From Angiostrongylus vasorum (lineage: Eukaryota; Nematoda; Chromadorea; Rhabditida; Metastrongylidae), in contig JADANN010000404.1 in the NCBI GenBank assembly GCA_018806985.1, positions 992,001 to 1,056,000 on the forward strand: 64,000 nucleotides of DNA. Reading direction: 5' to 3'. Below, in pieces: positions 1 to 11,639 of this stretch; the stretch's first letter is position 1, and every line of letters starts with the position of its first letter. The notes under the pieces are model-generated. The model did no database searches. It saw nothing but the letters and a program-made list of their open reading frames with translations, and was not told the DNA's origin. The translations under genes and the position numbers were made by a program.

Positions 1-288
1 GCTAAGAACGAGTCCAGCGTTTCCATCAGGAAGCCTAGCTAAAAGCAAACCAATACCAGGATCCACCACCGTCTTGGTATCAAAGTCGCATGGTGATAAA
101 TCTCCTTCAGATCCACAAGCGCTGCGACTGCTTGTCGTGGTGACGACCTGGGGCAGAGTTTGGCCAGGCTGATCTCGGGATTCCAGGGAACCACAATGGC
201 TTAACCAGCAAATTTCCGAAAATGGTGACTACGCTGGAGCCCGCACAACTAGTGATGACGGGCCGCTCAAGTATCAAGTATCAAGTAA
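1..288 (+). repeat. Dispersed repeat family A, copy 1 (cut by window edge)
   Basis: First of ten recognisable copies of a ~390 bp dispersed repeat. Copies share blocks such as GGATCCACCACCGTC, CTCGGGATTCCAGGGAACC and GACGGGCC, and complete copies begin near CCGCCTCATCGTGGC. Here the 5' end lies outside the window. No tRNA-like promoter or protein motif is visible; the long open frames across copies look like a by-product of recent copying. Confidence 0.75.
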
Positions 289-1235
289 GTAATGGAGGAT
301 TCGAGATCGGCTGGCCTCCTCTGCCTCTTCGAGCAAAAATACCAGTTCCCGTCGTTTTTTAAACTAGTTCTAAATCTCGAAGAAGAACCTGCAACGTCGA
401 TAGTGGAAAGAAATTCTGAGCGCTGTAGAGCGTCTATTTCCAAACTAGCCTTTCGCCTCTAATTAATTAATCAACGAATCAGTTAATGAGTCGCGAAACA
501 AGAAGTCATTCGTGGCAGAGGAACACCGATACTGTTTTATCAAATCCTCAGTGCGCCTTCCATTTAACTGATGTTCCACCGATTTTTCTGCGTGCGGAAG
601 ACACAGTGGAGAATCCGCCACGGTCCTTGTTAAATGTTGTTCTAAAAGTGTCATTTTTCATGTACTGTTGTCTCTTTTTATCCCAGATAGTGTTCCCAGC
701 ACACCTATTTCCGTCAGCACTGTTCTTTGGCTTTAACTTTTCCCCTTCTTTGAAAAAAAGAAGTGAAAGAAGTGGCAAACTATATCTATGTGAAAAGATA
801 AGACCTTGATTACCGGATTTTTCTTCCAAAGGCTTGTAAAGCTCACAGCTCCTCTGCTCCTCAACTGGGCTGGTGATTGAGAAAAGTCAGCAGTTATTGA
901 AGAACGACCATAGCCGGCAATGTGTCAGTGAAGAGCCAACATATTGTCTTTGTTATGCACCGAAGCAATGTGAGCGTTACATTTTTCCATATGTTGTTAT
1001 TAATTTTAGATTGGACGTTTTTTCAGGGCTTTTATTAACGATTAAACACCAAGCTGTTACTGCAGCATTTATTAACTCACAATAGCTGCGCTTCGGTGAT
1101 TTCGCATTATTGGAAGCCTGGAAAGGCTAAATTGACATCAATCTGCTCAGTCAAGGACTTCTGTAACATCAGCAGATAAAGTTTTACGCGTATCTTCTCA
1201 TTCGCACAATAAAGAGCTTAGAACGATGGCATCAG
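289..1235. other. No gene recognised
   Basis: AT-rich DNA with short open frames on both strands. None has a recognisable domain, signal peptide or convincing splice structure. Confidence 0.5.
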
Positions 1236-1345
1236 TGGTGTGGTGCCCTAGGTAGCGCATAAACCGCCACCAAAGGGTAATTAGGGCTCGATCTGGCGCG
1301 GGGGTCAAGGTTTTGCAAATATCTTAGCACCACTGTGCTATAAAC
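1236..1345 (+). repeat. tRNA-derived SINE (family E), diverged
   Basis: Head resembles a tRNA 5' half (GGTAGCGCATAAACCGCC), followed by a B-box-like AGGGCTCGATC and the family E tail TTTTGCAAATATCTTAGCACC. The same tail occurs at 1.7, 6.35, 21.65, 48.1 and 62.0 kb. Confidence 0.55.
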
Positions 1346-1625
1346 CGCTTTTAACCAGTTACCATTTTGTTGCTTGTGAGCCTTCTAGTTATTTGGTGGA
1401 GATCACCCGCAGAGGCTGTTACATGGGTGAACAATATGCCTGGTTGAAGTCCAAAAAACAACCTGAGGCAGCGTTTGGAATTCTTCTACCGTTTTTGGAT
1501 TCTAGGAGTAGATTAATAAATAGTGGGTAAGTAAGTAGAAGAGGAGTAATTCTAGGACCGTTTTGGATTGTAATCGTAGAGTTTTGGAGTAGATAGAAAA
1601 CTAGCTGAAAGCGGCGCAGAGCAAA

Positions 1626-1745
1626 AGGCCTTCGTAGGGCAGTGTGTAATGCGCGAGCCACCGGAAAAAGGAAATCGTTGTTCAGTCTGCCCGGGATCCA
1701 AGTTTTGCGAATATCTCTGCACCGTTGTGGTAGATTTTTGCATAG
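1626..1745 (+). repeat. tRNA-derived SINE (family E)
   Basis: A-box-like GGGCAGTGTGTAATGCGCGA, degraded B box (TTGTTCAGTCTGC), then the family tail AGTTTTGCGAATATCTCTGC. It lies 0.3 kb after another family E copy in the same orientation. Confidence 0.6.
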
Positions 1746-3089
1746 TTACCTTGCCGTGAAAATTGTAGCAGGCAGTGAATAAAAAAGTAAACGTTTTGGA
1801 TTCATTCTAATTATTCAAATATAAACCACAAAAAGGAGCGCCCTATTATCTTTTCGACGTGAGTCAGGTACATTCCCCACTTACGTAAGACTCGGTGCGG
1901 CTGGTCTCCAACGAAAACTGTGAGAAACATAAGGGATAAAATGGAATGTTTAAAAAAAAGCTGTTTACTATGCGAATGAAATTTGCGCATTGGGTTTTTT
2001 GAGAATAAAAAGATGGAAGAATACCTGTAGAATGTGAAAACCACGGAATTCCAACATCAGTGAAAGTGTGCTGTGACATTATCAAGACTTCAAGTTGACG
2101 ATCAAGCAGGATTATGTGTAATAAATTGTTCTAGCCATTCTTTCTACATCAGTGATTGCGCCTGACTATTTGTGGATTATCATGTCTTCAATAAATTCCA
2201 GGTGGAACTTCTCACACCATTTTCAGACCTTGCAATACTTCGTTGTAAGAACACGACTTATAAGTGATAAAGAGCAGAAAAGTTTAAGAATGAAGGGCAC
2301 AGCAATACGTATACCAACTAGAGCCGCTCAATGCTACAATCTGTAGAACGGCACCATAATATTAATTAATAAGACGTTCGGTTGATTTTGGAGCAGGATT
2401 GCGTGTAATAAACCACTCTAGATACTTTTACAGATGAGTGAGTGCGTTGGACTATTTCTCGGCTACTGGAGTTTCAACACTTCTGTCTTTGGCCATTTCA
2501 CCGTGTCCTGGGGCACCAGCGGAGCTACCCAAACATTTTCTCCAAGAAGCGAAAACGATTTAACGTTAGGAACGAAGCCAACACTCAAAATTGTTGAACG
2601 CGTGTCGACAGGTGCTGACAAATAAGCACAAAACCGTCGCGTCGTGACGAGTCGCAACCGAGCTTATGGTGTCACGTGGCTGAAGGGGCAACGAAGAGCT
2701 GGGATCGGTCGATCCATTCTCATCATTTGAAGACATTTCGACTGGCGGTTGGACTTACTTGTACAACGACCATGGTCAGTTCAGTTCTTCTATAGTTTTT
2801 CACAGTTTTCCATTTACCATTCATAGCTCAGTATTAGTGAAGTCTCTTAAAATATTCAAATAAAAAACTTCCTGGTGTAAAAGAAATTTTAAAGGCTGCA
2901 AATGTTTAAAAAAGAGCGAAATTACCATCCATTAGTGTTGTACACCCTTAGCCAATATGTACAGCCTTAGCCAATAAGACCATTACATTTCAATTAGAAG
3001 TAACAATGCGGTAGAAGTAACACAATGCTGACTATTGTTTGTAATAAAAAAAACATTAAATTAATCGACAACAGACTGAAAGTGTAGAA
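1746..3089. repeat. Unassigned DNA with an old diverged tandem duplication
   Basis: No gene recognised. Segments at about 2105-2182 and 2392-2467 are diverged direct repeats: both carry AGCAGGATT, then GTGTAATAAA or CGTGTAATAAA, then a stretch ending in GACTATTT. A minus-strand open frame at 2463-2657 has a coding-like codon pattern but no recognisable domain. Confidence 0.4.
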
Positions 3090-3565
3090 TATCGAAGGTG
3101 CTCATTGGTTTCTTCAAACAAAGACGCAAATTCTTGGTGGCTTTTCAGGCACAATACGTAAATGTTGTGTTCAACAATGCGAAACTACGGCACATGGACT
3201 ACCCTCACGACATACGCGGTACGGAAGATGGTCCGGTGTTTTTTCAACAACAGCTTGCATTTCTAAGCACTGCATTGAGTGATATACAGCTTCACTGTGA
3301 GGTTTATGTTCAGCTCGAGCTTGGTATTAGGTACGATGTCCAAAACCTCATCGCAGAGATGAGCGGCGGCTACGTGAGTTTGTGGAAATTGTTGCCAATT
3401 ATAATGATCGCCATATGAGATTAAACAAAGTATCTTGTAAATTCTACGCACCACTAGGAAAGCAAAAAATTATTAAATAGTAGTGAAATAGTGAAATAGT
3501 GAAATATTGCTTGCAAGGACATAGTCAACGATGGATGTTCAACTAAGTAGAGCCCTCACTCGCGT
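3090..3565 (+). repeat. Exon-like repeated unit, copy 1 (diverged)
   Basis: One of three copies of a unit holding a splice-bounded open segment. The acceptor GGCTTTTCAG ends at 3148 and the donor GTGAGTTT begins at 3374, leaving 225 nt (75 codons) open at 3149-3373. The encoded segment shares FLVAFQ before the acceptor and VQL..I near the end with the copies at 4.6 and 9.1 kb. Homology continues downstream to about 3560 (GTCAACGATGGATGTTCA). No known domain is recognised; it could be an exon of a duplicated gene or part of an uncharacterised element. Confidence 0.5.
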
Positions 3566-3714
3566 ATACAGGAGTGTCCATATGGTTTCACTACTGAAAC
3601 GAACTGAGCTAGTATCGTCCTCACCATTCATAAATATGCAGAGACGGCGTCTTTGTAGGACTCGACCACTTGAGTCAGAGGGTTTGGATCTTTCAAGACT
3701 AAAGCCAACAGTTC

Positions 3715-3875
3715 CCAGGATCGACTTTCTATTAACCTCGGCACTGGATTATAAATGCATCGTTTTTCTTGTTCAGCAACCGCAACGCTGTTCTACAGCA
3801 TACGCTTATTTCCATACAAAGACAAACGATACAACAACAGCTAACGTTTCGGAAGTGTCGCCTTTTTCAATGCCT
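3715..3875 (+). repeat. Foldback/MITE-type fragment
   Basis: Carries blocks of the foldback family seen at 32.3-32.7 kb: GATCGACTTTCTATTAACCT near 3720, and GCTAACGTTTCGGAAGTGTC followed by GCC near 3841-3865. Diverged and partial. Confidence 0.5.
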
Positions 3876-4025
3876 GGAAGCCAGGCCAAACGCTTAAGCC
3901 CAACGCTGGAAAAATCTACACCTGGATGGCCGTAGTGATCCGTAAATTCTTGCATATTTGGAAGGCCCGTTCTCACTGGTTATGCGGACTCCGGTAGCTT
4001 TTTTCTCGGAGTTTAGTTGCATTAC

Positions 4026-4312
4026 ACAATGTGGTCGCTTGGAATCTCAGGGTCAGCTTGACTAAATTCTGCTCCCAGGTCGCCACCACTACAGGCAGTC
4101 GTTGCGTTTATGGATCAGAGGGAGATTTGCCACCAAGCGACTACTTCGGTACCAGGACGGTGACAGATCCCGGTTTTGGTTTACTTTTTGCTGGGATTCC
4201 TGATGGGAACTCCGCACTCCTTCTCAGCATGGGAAACCCTGCCTCCAGGCCTCCTAGCCCGACACCCACGATGAAGCGTTAAAGCGTTGAAGGGTGATCC
4301 GCAAATGTGCCG
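4026..4312 (-). repeat. Dispersed repeat family A, copy 2
   Basis: Reverse-orientation copy. It forms the outer part of the left arm of a ~0.9 kb inverted repeat whose right arm ends at about 9780. Confidence 0.75.
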
Positions 4313-5000
4313 CAATACCTGTAAATTCTTCCTGGTAATTCATGTAAACGAAATACAACTAATTTAGTTTATCTCAACACCATTCTCAGTCAGTGAAGTA
4401 GATTAATAGGCAGTTTTCCGCTAACTTCTATCAGTAGTGTGCCACCCAACTCAATTGGACATTTGAATAGCATTTATTAGTAGCTAACCAAGATAAACAC
4501 CAAAACTTACGCCACTTAATTGTTAGAAAAGGTTTTGGTTGGCCAGGTAATGGAACATTCGAAAAAATAAAAAACTGAGGAATATTAAAGATGCTTATTC
4601 ATCTCCTTAAACATGGGAGCAAATTCTTGGTGGCTTTTCAGGAACGCCAGTTAATGATAACATTCAACATGGTGAGGCGAGAGTACTTGGACGGCCTGAT
4701 AAGCTATGCGGTACGAAAGAATATCTGTCGTTCCTTCAATAATAGTTCCTACAATTCTAAACATTACATTTGTGTTCAGCTTTACGAGACTATTGACTTC
4801 GGCATCAGACACAAAATCATTGTGCCGCAGTTCAACGGCCATGTGAGTTTCCAGAAATTGTTACAGTTTATAATGATCGTCAGAAGAGGTGGAGTGAAAT
4901 ATCCGATGAAGTCTACCAAAGCAAACAAGAAGTTAGTGAAACATTGTATGGCGAGACGTCGCCAACGATAGATATTCATCCAATCGTAGACGTCAATTTC
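4313..5000 (+). repeat. Exon-like repeated unit, copy 2, with upstream segment
   Basis: Nearly identical to the reverse complement of 8860-9480. Acceptor GGCTTTTCAG ends at 4641 and donor GTGAGT begins at 4843, so 4642-4842 is a 201 nt, 67-codon open segment with both splice signals kept. The upstream 270 bp (4320-4590) is shared with the copy at 9.2-9.5 kb and weakly with 5190-5390. The encoded peptide has no family I recognise. Confidence 0.55.
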
Positions 5001-5189
5001 ACGTAATCTAGCCCCCACGTCCTTACTAGGAACAAGCGAGCTCTTGTTGGCATCGATGTCCACAAATGTGCAGGAGCCTCGTCCTGGAAGGTGTCAAACC
5101 CTTGAGAAAGGAAATGTTTGAGCTCTTGGTGCCAATTTTAAACTGGAAGGCCTAATGTTTTGGTTACACTGGTCTTTGATGGCAACAAA

Positions 5190-5390
5190 TCTTATGTAAA
5201 ATCTGTAATTTCTTCGAGGTAAACCGTATGAACGAAATACGATTATAGTATTTTTATAACGACTGCACTGTCAGTTACTCTCAGTTACTCAAGTAGGTTA
5301 ATAGGTAATTTCTCCTTCACTTCTTTATAAATACTCCAGTAGTGTATAGGTTTTCTGCTCACATCAAAATCGATTTGTACCAATCCGTGA
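5190..5390 (+). repeat. Third, diverged copy of the unit's upstream segment
   Basis: Matches 4318-4460 with substitutions: AACGAAATAC, CAGTTACTCAAGTAG and CAGTAGTGTA bloc are kept in order. It suggests an older tandem duplication next to copy 2. Confidence 0.45.
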
Positions 5391-6261
5391 AGAACAACTG
5401 TCCAAGTTGTTTTCTCTGTTCCGTTCCTCGCCGGTGGATTTCAGCCGCTTGGAATACGCAGTCATTCGCGAATTTGTTTCCCTGTTCCATAAGTGAAAAA
5501 ACTTGAATATCGTCTTTCTTCGATAGTGCTCCTTGAGAAGATGACGATGTCGTCAGAAGGCGCTTTTAAAGGACTGTTTCGTCATATATATTATCGTTCC
5601 AATCAAGTAACATCATTATTCACTTCACGACCGCTATAAACAGTTTTTTTCGAGACTTTTTGTTTCGTCAACCTTTACGGAGACGGTAGGGCATCGATGA
5701 AAAAATCGTATGTTTGTGGTGCGGTTGGGTTAGCAGTCAGCCATAGTTTTTATATACGATTGGTTCACTCTTTGGTCATCCGACTCTGAGAGTATTACCT
5801 CTGCCTATTAGAGTACGCGGTCAAGACTTCGTTTCATATCGGGAAATGTTAGGACAAGAGGAATGCGACAGTCGCGACAAACTTCTGGCTCCGAACACAG
5901 TTTGGATATAGTGCACAGAGCGGTATCACTTTTGGAATCCTGTTTTGGCAAATCACTGTACCTCACACACACATCCCTTAATGTATGCGATCGGATAATC
6001 TTTATGAAGAGCTTGAAGAGAGCTCTAAATAACTAAGTTTAACGGTAACTGCGAGAAATCCTCGGCTACCATTCATGTGCAAGATGGTCATAGGCGAGGT
6101 TCTCCACTTATCATGAATTGTTTCCTTTCCATGAAAACTAAGTTACAATATCGATTACGAGAACCGCGTGTAGTTCATGGCTTCCATCGCTAAGGAAATT
6201 AGCTATAATATTGGCTGACCTTGACTTGGACTGTTATTGTAGCTGAGAAACAAGCAAAAAG
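5391..6261. other. No gene recognised
   Basis: I see no supported gene, repeat family or RNA in this stretch. Confidence 0.4.
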
Positions 6262-6385
6262 AAGGACCCACATGGTATGGTGGTGAACGCGTTAGCCCTT
6301 GGAAAGTGTAATAGCGCGTTTGTGCCCCACCGCAGACCCCTGCGGCCCGGAGATTTGCAAATACCTCAGCACCATTATGGTTGTA
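6262..6385 (+). repeat. tRNA-derived SINE (family E)
   Basis: Head GGTATGGTGGTGAACGCG (A-box-like), middle shared with 21570-21680 (GTGCCCCACCGCAGACCCC), then the family tail GATTTGCAAATACCTCAGC. Confidence 0.65.
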
Positions 6386-7989
6386 TTTCACATAATAAAC
6401 TGCCTTAAAAACTGTAGTGGGTAGCAAATAAAAAAATTAACACTCTTATTGCATTTAAGCCCTCGATTACAATTAAAGCTGAAAAGTGAAGAATCCTTGG
6501 ATACCTCGAGACATTCTTCAACTGTTGCTGAAATTTGTGCACCATCAAGGACGGGTTGCCTAGTCAAGTTCTTCACTACTTCTTTTTTATTTTTCTTTTT
6601 GTCTTATGCTTTTTTTCTTGTTTCCTTTTTGTATTTGATGGTTTTGTGCAAGTTTTATTTCGAAATGTGAATAAATTACTGTTTCACGAATTGAAGTACG
6701 GACTAACGTTCTAACTTTTTTATTCACTTTCTCCTTTTCCTACATGGCAAGTATGGTGTTAAATGTAACAATAAGAATGCTAAATTACGATCAAAATTTG
6801 GAACCTCAGTTGGAATTTGAGCCCGCGGTTACCTTTTTCCGGGTGCTCAAGTGACTTAAAGAATGACTGGTAAAAAAGACGAAAGAAGCGCTTCGGCTGG
6901 TGTGGTGAATAGCAAATAGAGCCCCGCTAAATGTGACTGAGTTCGAAGACATACTGCAGTTGCGAATTTCGCTCGCATCTGAGCATCACTGCAACTTCGG
7001 ATTAAATTCAAATTGATTCACTACAACTAATGAAGGTTGGTAGGAGCCAAAGTAAGAGGAAGGTTTGAAATCAACGTGTAGGTTTTGTGTGTACGTGGCC
7101 AAACTTCTTGCTGAGAAAACTTCCACTCTGAATGGAATTGATTGCAAAAAATCGACTTCTTTTCACTAAGTTTTCCTTTTCCAACTTCAGCTTTTTTACG
7201 ATTCATTTCTCTTCCTTTATCATTCAGCATGTCTTCCATCTTCTAAAAACTTCCGAATTCGCTGCAGAATTCAAAACAAGTTAATCAGTAATTAGCTGAC
7301 CATATTAAAGGCAACGGGCTTTGTCGTTTTGAAATTCTAACCTTAGATTCCACAGCCCTACTAATCTACCCTTGGACATTGTTACTAGTTATTGACATTT
7401 TCTTCCGAAAAATGAAATCATTGTCGACACGCCGCCGATGAATTCCATTCCCGAGATCCAAGCTAACAAAATATAATCTGGCCAACTTCGACGTCGCGCC
7501 GGTGAAATCGGCGTGTCCAAAAATTTTACGGTCATGACGAAAATTAAGTTCACTCTTAATCGCGGTTACTGCTAATACGGTATGAAATTTTCCAAACATG
7601 CCAGTTAGTTATACTTAATCCTGGATGTATAAGTGAAAGAGTTACCTTCATAGCCCGTCCCAGTTATTACATTCTTCTTCCAGTTAGCAAAAATTTATCA
7701 AGCACATCTTAGTTAAGACATCTTATACTTTGGGAACGGAATCTCTAGAATCTAAGACACACTAAGATAGGCATAAAAAATGTGCATATTCGTACTGTAC
7801 TGCAGAAATGAATTTGTAATTTGGCAAGTCAAGTAATGAAATGACGATGGCTTGATAAATTCCTCACGGATGCATCAAGCACGCGAGCCCATCAAGCATA
7901 GTAGAGGTCACTGGACTTATATTTGGCTTTTCCAATGAATTTCAGAAGTCTACCGATGTATAATCAGCTTTTTTTTCTCGAATAACTTT
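6386..7989. other. Mostly unassigned DNA
   Basis: A decayed minus-strand SINE remnant lies at about 6785-6855 (TTTGAGCCCGCGG, TTTTTCCGG). A minus-strand open frame at 7366-7599 is locally CpG-rich and coding-like but matches no family I know. Nothing else is supported. Confidence 0.35.
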
Positions 7990-8112
7990 TCTAGCCATTT
8001 GCCGATCCTGCAGATATGGAGGGCTTGGTTTGCCCAAGAGCAGGACTGAATCAACGACCAAGTGTATTAATGACAATCTCTAACCACTGTTCAATACGCG
8101 ATAGCAATTAAA
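7990..8112 (-). repeat. tRNA-derived SINE (family B), 5' part
   Basis: On the minus strand it has the A-box-like ACAGTGGTTAGAGA, a B-box-like GTTGATTCAGTCC and the family B block CCAAGCCCTCCAT followed by GATCGGCAAATGG. Truncated after about 120 bp. Confidence 0.55.
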
Positions 8113-8114
8113 AA

Positions 8115-8215
8115 GGTTTATGTGAACGTGTCACGCGTCACCTGCATCACCTGCAGTCTCGTTGATCGTCGAGTGACTCGAGCGGGCGCCAGTAAATCCT
8201 CCATTTCAGTCTTCC
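8115..8215 (-). mobile_element. RTE LINE 3' end fragment
   Basis: The minus strand reads TTTACTGGCGCCCGCTCGAG then TCACTCGACGATCAACG, the same as the 3' end of the RTE copy at 31998-32060, and finishes in CACCTG-type short repeats as RTE tails do. Only ~100 bp is present, consistent with severe 5' truncation. Confidence 0.7.
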
Positions 8216-8474
8216 AAAGTGTTAGCAGACGGGTTCACCGTTTTCATAACTTCGCTAATCATTGATTCTGTAACTGTCAAGGTTGACTTGAGTACATTAA
8301 GTTTTATCTACCACCCTCATTATTACCCTTATGCCTTCCGCTATCACAGGCGGTCGTACAGGGGTTGAGAACAATGTGCACGATAGGCTGCTCGACAGTT
8401 TACTGCGCCAAATGTTTCCATAACGCAAACAGAAAGATAAAAATCTACATGATTATCATATAATCCTACCAATG

Positions 8475-8858
8475 GTTCATCGCCTCATCGTGGCTAGGAG
8501 GTATTCCTGGGTGTCGGACTCCGCTGTACAGCGGCGAATTCATCCCTGGGAGGATTTCCAAAGCTGAGAAGGAGTCCGGCGTTTCCATCAGGAATCCTAG
8601 GTAAGAGTAAACAAGTACCAGGATCCACCATCAGCACCGTCCTGCTATCAAAGTCACATGGCGGCAAATCTGTCTTTGATCCACAAGGGTGGCGACCTCC
8701 TGTGGTGGTGAAGACCTGGGGCAGACTTGGGCTAGGCTGACCTCGAGATTCCAGGGAACTACAATGATTTAACCAGCAAATCTCCGAAAAATGGAGATTA
8801 TGCTGGGACCCGCACAACAAGTGAGGACGGGCCATTCAAGTGTCAAGTGTCAACTTCT
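8475..8858 (+). repeat. Dispersed repeat family A, copy 3 (near full length)
   Basis: Runs from CGCCTCATCGTGGCTAGGAG to the family end near GACGGGCCATTCAAGTGTC and is a useful reference copy. It sits just inside the right arm of the 4.0-9.8 kb inverted repeat. Confidence 0.8.
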
Positions 8859-9480
8859 TGAGTGCTTTGGTAATACGTAGACTTCATCGGTTATTTCATT
8901 TCACCTCTTATGGTGATCATTATAAACTATAACACTTTCCGGAAACTCACACGGCCGCTGCACTCAGCACAACGACGTTATGTTTGACGTCGAAGTCAAT
9001 AGTCTCGTAAAGCTGTACACAAATGTAATGTTTAGAATTGTAGGAACTATTATTGAAGGAACGACAGATAGTCTTTCGTACCGCATAGCTTAGCAGGCCG
9101 TCCAAGTACTCTCGCCTCACCATGTTGAATGTTATCATTAACTGGCGATCCTGAAAAGCCACCAAGAATTTGCTCCTTTGTTTAAGGAAACGAATAAGCC
9201 TCTTTAATATTCCTTAGTTTTTATTTGTTCGAATGTTCCATTACCTGGCCAACCAAAACGTTTCCTAACAAATAAGTAGCATAAGTTTTAGTGTTTATCT
9301 TGGTTAGCTACTAATAAATGCTATCCAACTGTCCTATTGACTGGGATGACACACTACTGAAAGAAGTTAACTGAAAATTGCCCATTAATCTACTTGAGCA
9401 ACTGAGAATGGTGTTGAGATAAACTAAATTAGTTGTATTTCGTTTACATGAATTACCAGGAAGAATTTACAGGGATTGCT
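8859..9480 (-). repeat. Exon-like repeated unit, copy 3 (inverted)
   Basis: Reverse complement of 4313-4960 at high identity by eye. On the minus strand the acceptor GGCTTTTCAG ends at 9151 and the donor GTGAGT begins at 8950, so the segment 9150-8951 is 200 nt, one base shorter than copy 2. The frame therefore shifts near its end although both splice signals are kept. Confidence 0.6.
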
Positions 9481-9778
9481 GCACATTTGCGGATCACCCT
9501 TCAACGCTTTAACGCTTCATCGTGGGTGTCGGGCTACGATGTATAGCGGGTGGATTCATCCTCCAGGCAGGGTCTCCCATGCTGAGAAGGAGTGCGGAGT
9601 TCCTATCTGGAATTCCAGCTAAGAGTTAACCAAAACCGGGATCTGTCACCGTCCTGGTACCGAATTAGTGGCTTGGAGGCAAATCTCCCTCTGATCCATA
9701 AATGCAGCGACTGCCTGTAGTGGTGGCGACCTGGGACAGAATTTAGTCAAGCTGACCTTGAGGCTCCAAGGAACCGCA
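9481..9778 (+). repeat. Dispersed repeat family A, copy 4
   Basis: Mirror of copy 2 (4026-4312). It forms the outer end of the right inverted arm and joins directly onto an RTE fragment at about 9780. Confidence 0.75.
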
Positions 9779-10855
9779 ATGTCTTTTGTGAGATTTAGTC
9801 AAAGACCAATCTTTCCACGGGCTTTATCAAAGTCGGCAAGCGTACGCTCCGCTTGGCTAATGTTTGGTTTTACAAGGACGATGTCATCAGGAAAGCGAAC
9901 ATGGCTTGACTCCCGACCATCGATTTTCATTCCAATGCTATCGCATTCTAATGTTCGCATGACGTTCTAGAGGGCAGCGGTAAATAATTTTGGCGGGATG
10001 GTATCGCCTTGCCTAACCCCTCCTTTGACATCAATGTTAATATCGTTGTAGAACGATGATATCTTGGTTGTGAAATTTTTTGTACAGCTCACAAAGAATC
10101 TTTATGTACTGAGTAGGGACTCCTTGACTATCAAAGGCTTCCATTACTACTTTTATCTCAATTGAGTCAAAGGCCTTCTTTAAATCGATGAAAGTGAGAC
10201 AGAGCGCTCTTTTGTGCTCTCGCGATACTTCAATGAGCCTTGTTATCACGTGGATGTGGTCCATCGTACGAAATCCTTTTCGAAACCCTGCCGAGAAATA
10301 GAAGCTTGCACGAAGGGGACGATGGTCTGATCCCGTTTAGAATTTTGAGACAACAGCGACGTCGGTTAAGCAAAATCTTCTTTTTAGTATGATGTGGTCT
10401 ATTTCATTATGGCATTCTCCATTGGGAGACTCCTACGTCCAGCGTTGAGGGTGGGGCTTCCGGAATTGCGAGTTACCATGGATGGTCCTGATCGCCGTGA
10501 TAAACTCAGACAGCCGCTCATCCTGTTCGTTCCATCCTAATCCGTGGGTCCCAATGTGACGTTGTTCAGACGTTCTTCTTGGTCCAATCCGATGCCGCTA
10601 ACTCCTCTAATGTTGCAGGTTCCGAGGAGCCGTTCTTCTCCAATGTCACATACGGCGTAGGGATGACATCTTTTCGTCTCAGCCAGTCTGTTGATGTTGC
10701 ACGTTATCTCTCTTGCTTGCATAATCAAGCCCTCCAGACAAACTGCTACCAGAATAATCTGAGAAGATAGCAGCAATGATATGACACATCGGTAGGGCCA
10801 CTGCAAGTCATCATACAGGCCGTATGTATAACCAATCATCTTCTACGATGCTACG
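9779..10855 (-). mobile_element. RTE-clade LINE, internally deleted
   Basis: Minus-strand remnant of a non-LTR retrotransposon. The reverse-transcriptase palm is readable at 10264-10037 (LTFIDLKKAFDSIE, then QGVPTQY), with GVRQGD-type sequence and a decayed ADD region closer to 9850. The endonuclease N-terminal part follows at 10839-10540 (LAETKRCHPYAV, LLGTCNIRGV). The element jumps from RT to endonuclease near 10290, so the middle ~1 kb is missing. Frames are broken; not active. Confidence 0.85.
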
Positions 10856-11639
10856 AATGAAGTCTATCATCAAGACCTCTAGATCTGAAACGAGGAAAGA
10901 ATGGTGAAGATTAAAGGTCCTACATGTTTGAAACAAATTTGAAAGCATGTTGAAAAGTGCAATTTTAGGGAAACAAGGACATAATATGGAATGAAAAAAG
11001 AATCTATCGAGGACTCAGATATATGTGGGCGTGCGTTAAGTACAGACCGTCGTCACGTCATGATTTACCAACCAGTATCATTTATTTTGTCAGAACTTAA
11101 TCACCTACTTACCCATCACAATTCGAATTCTAGCAAGCATTGTGGGAAAATGTGTACCTACACACGAAGCTCGCAACACGACGCACAGAGAGCGAAAAAA
11201 CGTAATTTCACGAAACTTTGTCATTCGAAGCGAGTAACATAATTATTTGAACAACAAATGAAGCTGTTGGCATTACTGATTTTCGGTTATATTTTTCACG
11301 TGGCACTTTTTGGTTTTTTTCAGTAAGTAGTCCTAAGGTTGTATGGTTAAATACTTATGTTAAACAATAAAGCAAGACCATAAGTAAACCAATATATAGA
11401 CACTAATGAGTTAACATCAAGAGTGTTTGTGAAGGAATCCGGCATGTCATGTCTTCTTGAGCTGTCGACCAACTAACTGCCATAATCTCAGCCGTCGTTG
11501 AAAAATCTTAGTCGCAAAACGATAAACATCCTTCGAATCCATGAAACCAAATGAGTGGATGTGATGAAAGTCTGAGGACGTCTAGCACGTCCGTCTTAGA
11601 CATTTTGACTACAACAGGAATAATCATTATGCATGCCGT
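10856..11639. other. No gene recognised
   Basis: Contains a short plus-strand open frame at 10991-11242 without recognisable features. Nothing supported. Confidence 0.4.

Noticed and set aside
8494..8835. 113-residue minus-strand open frame, with similar frames in other family A copies
   Set aside because: It recurs only as part of repeat family A, is broken in several copies and lacks a domain; a by-product of repeat identity.
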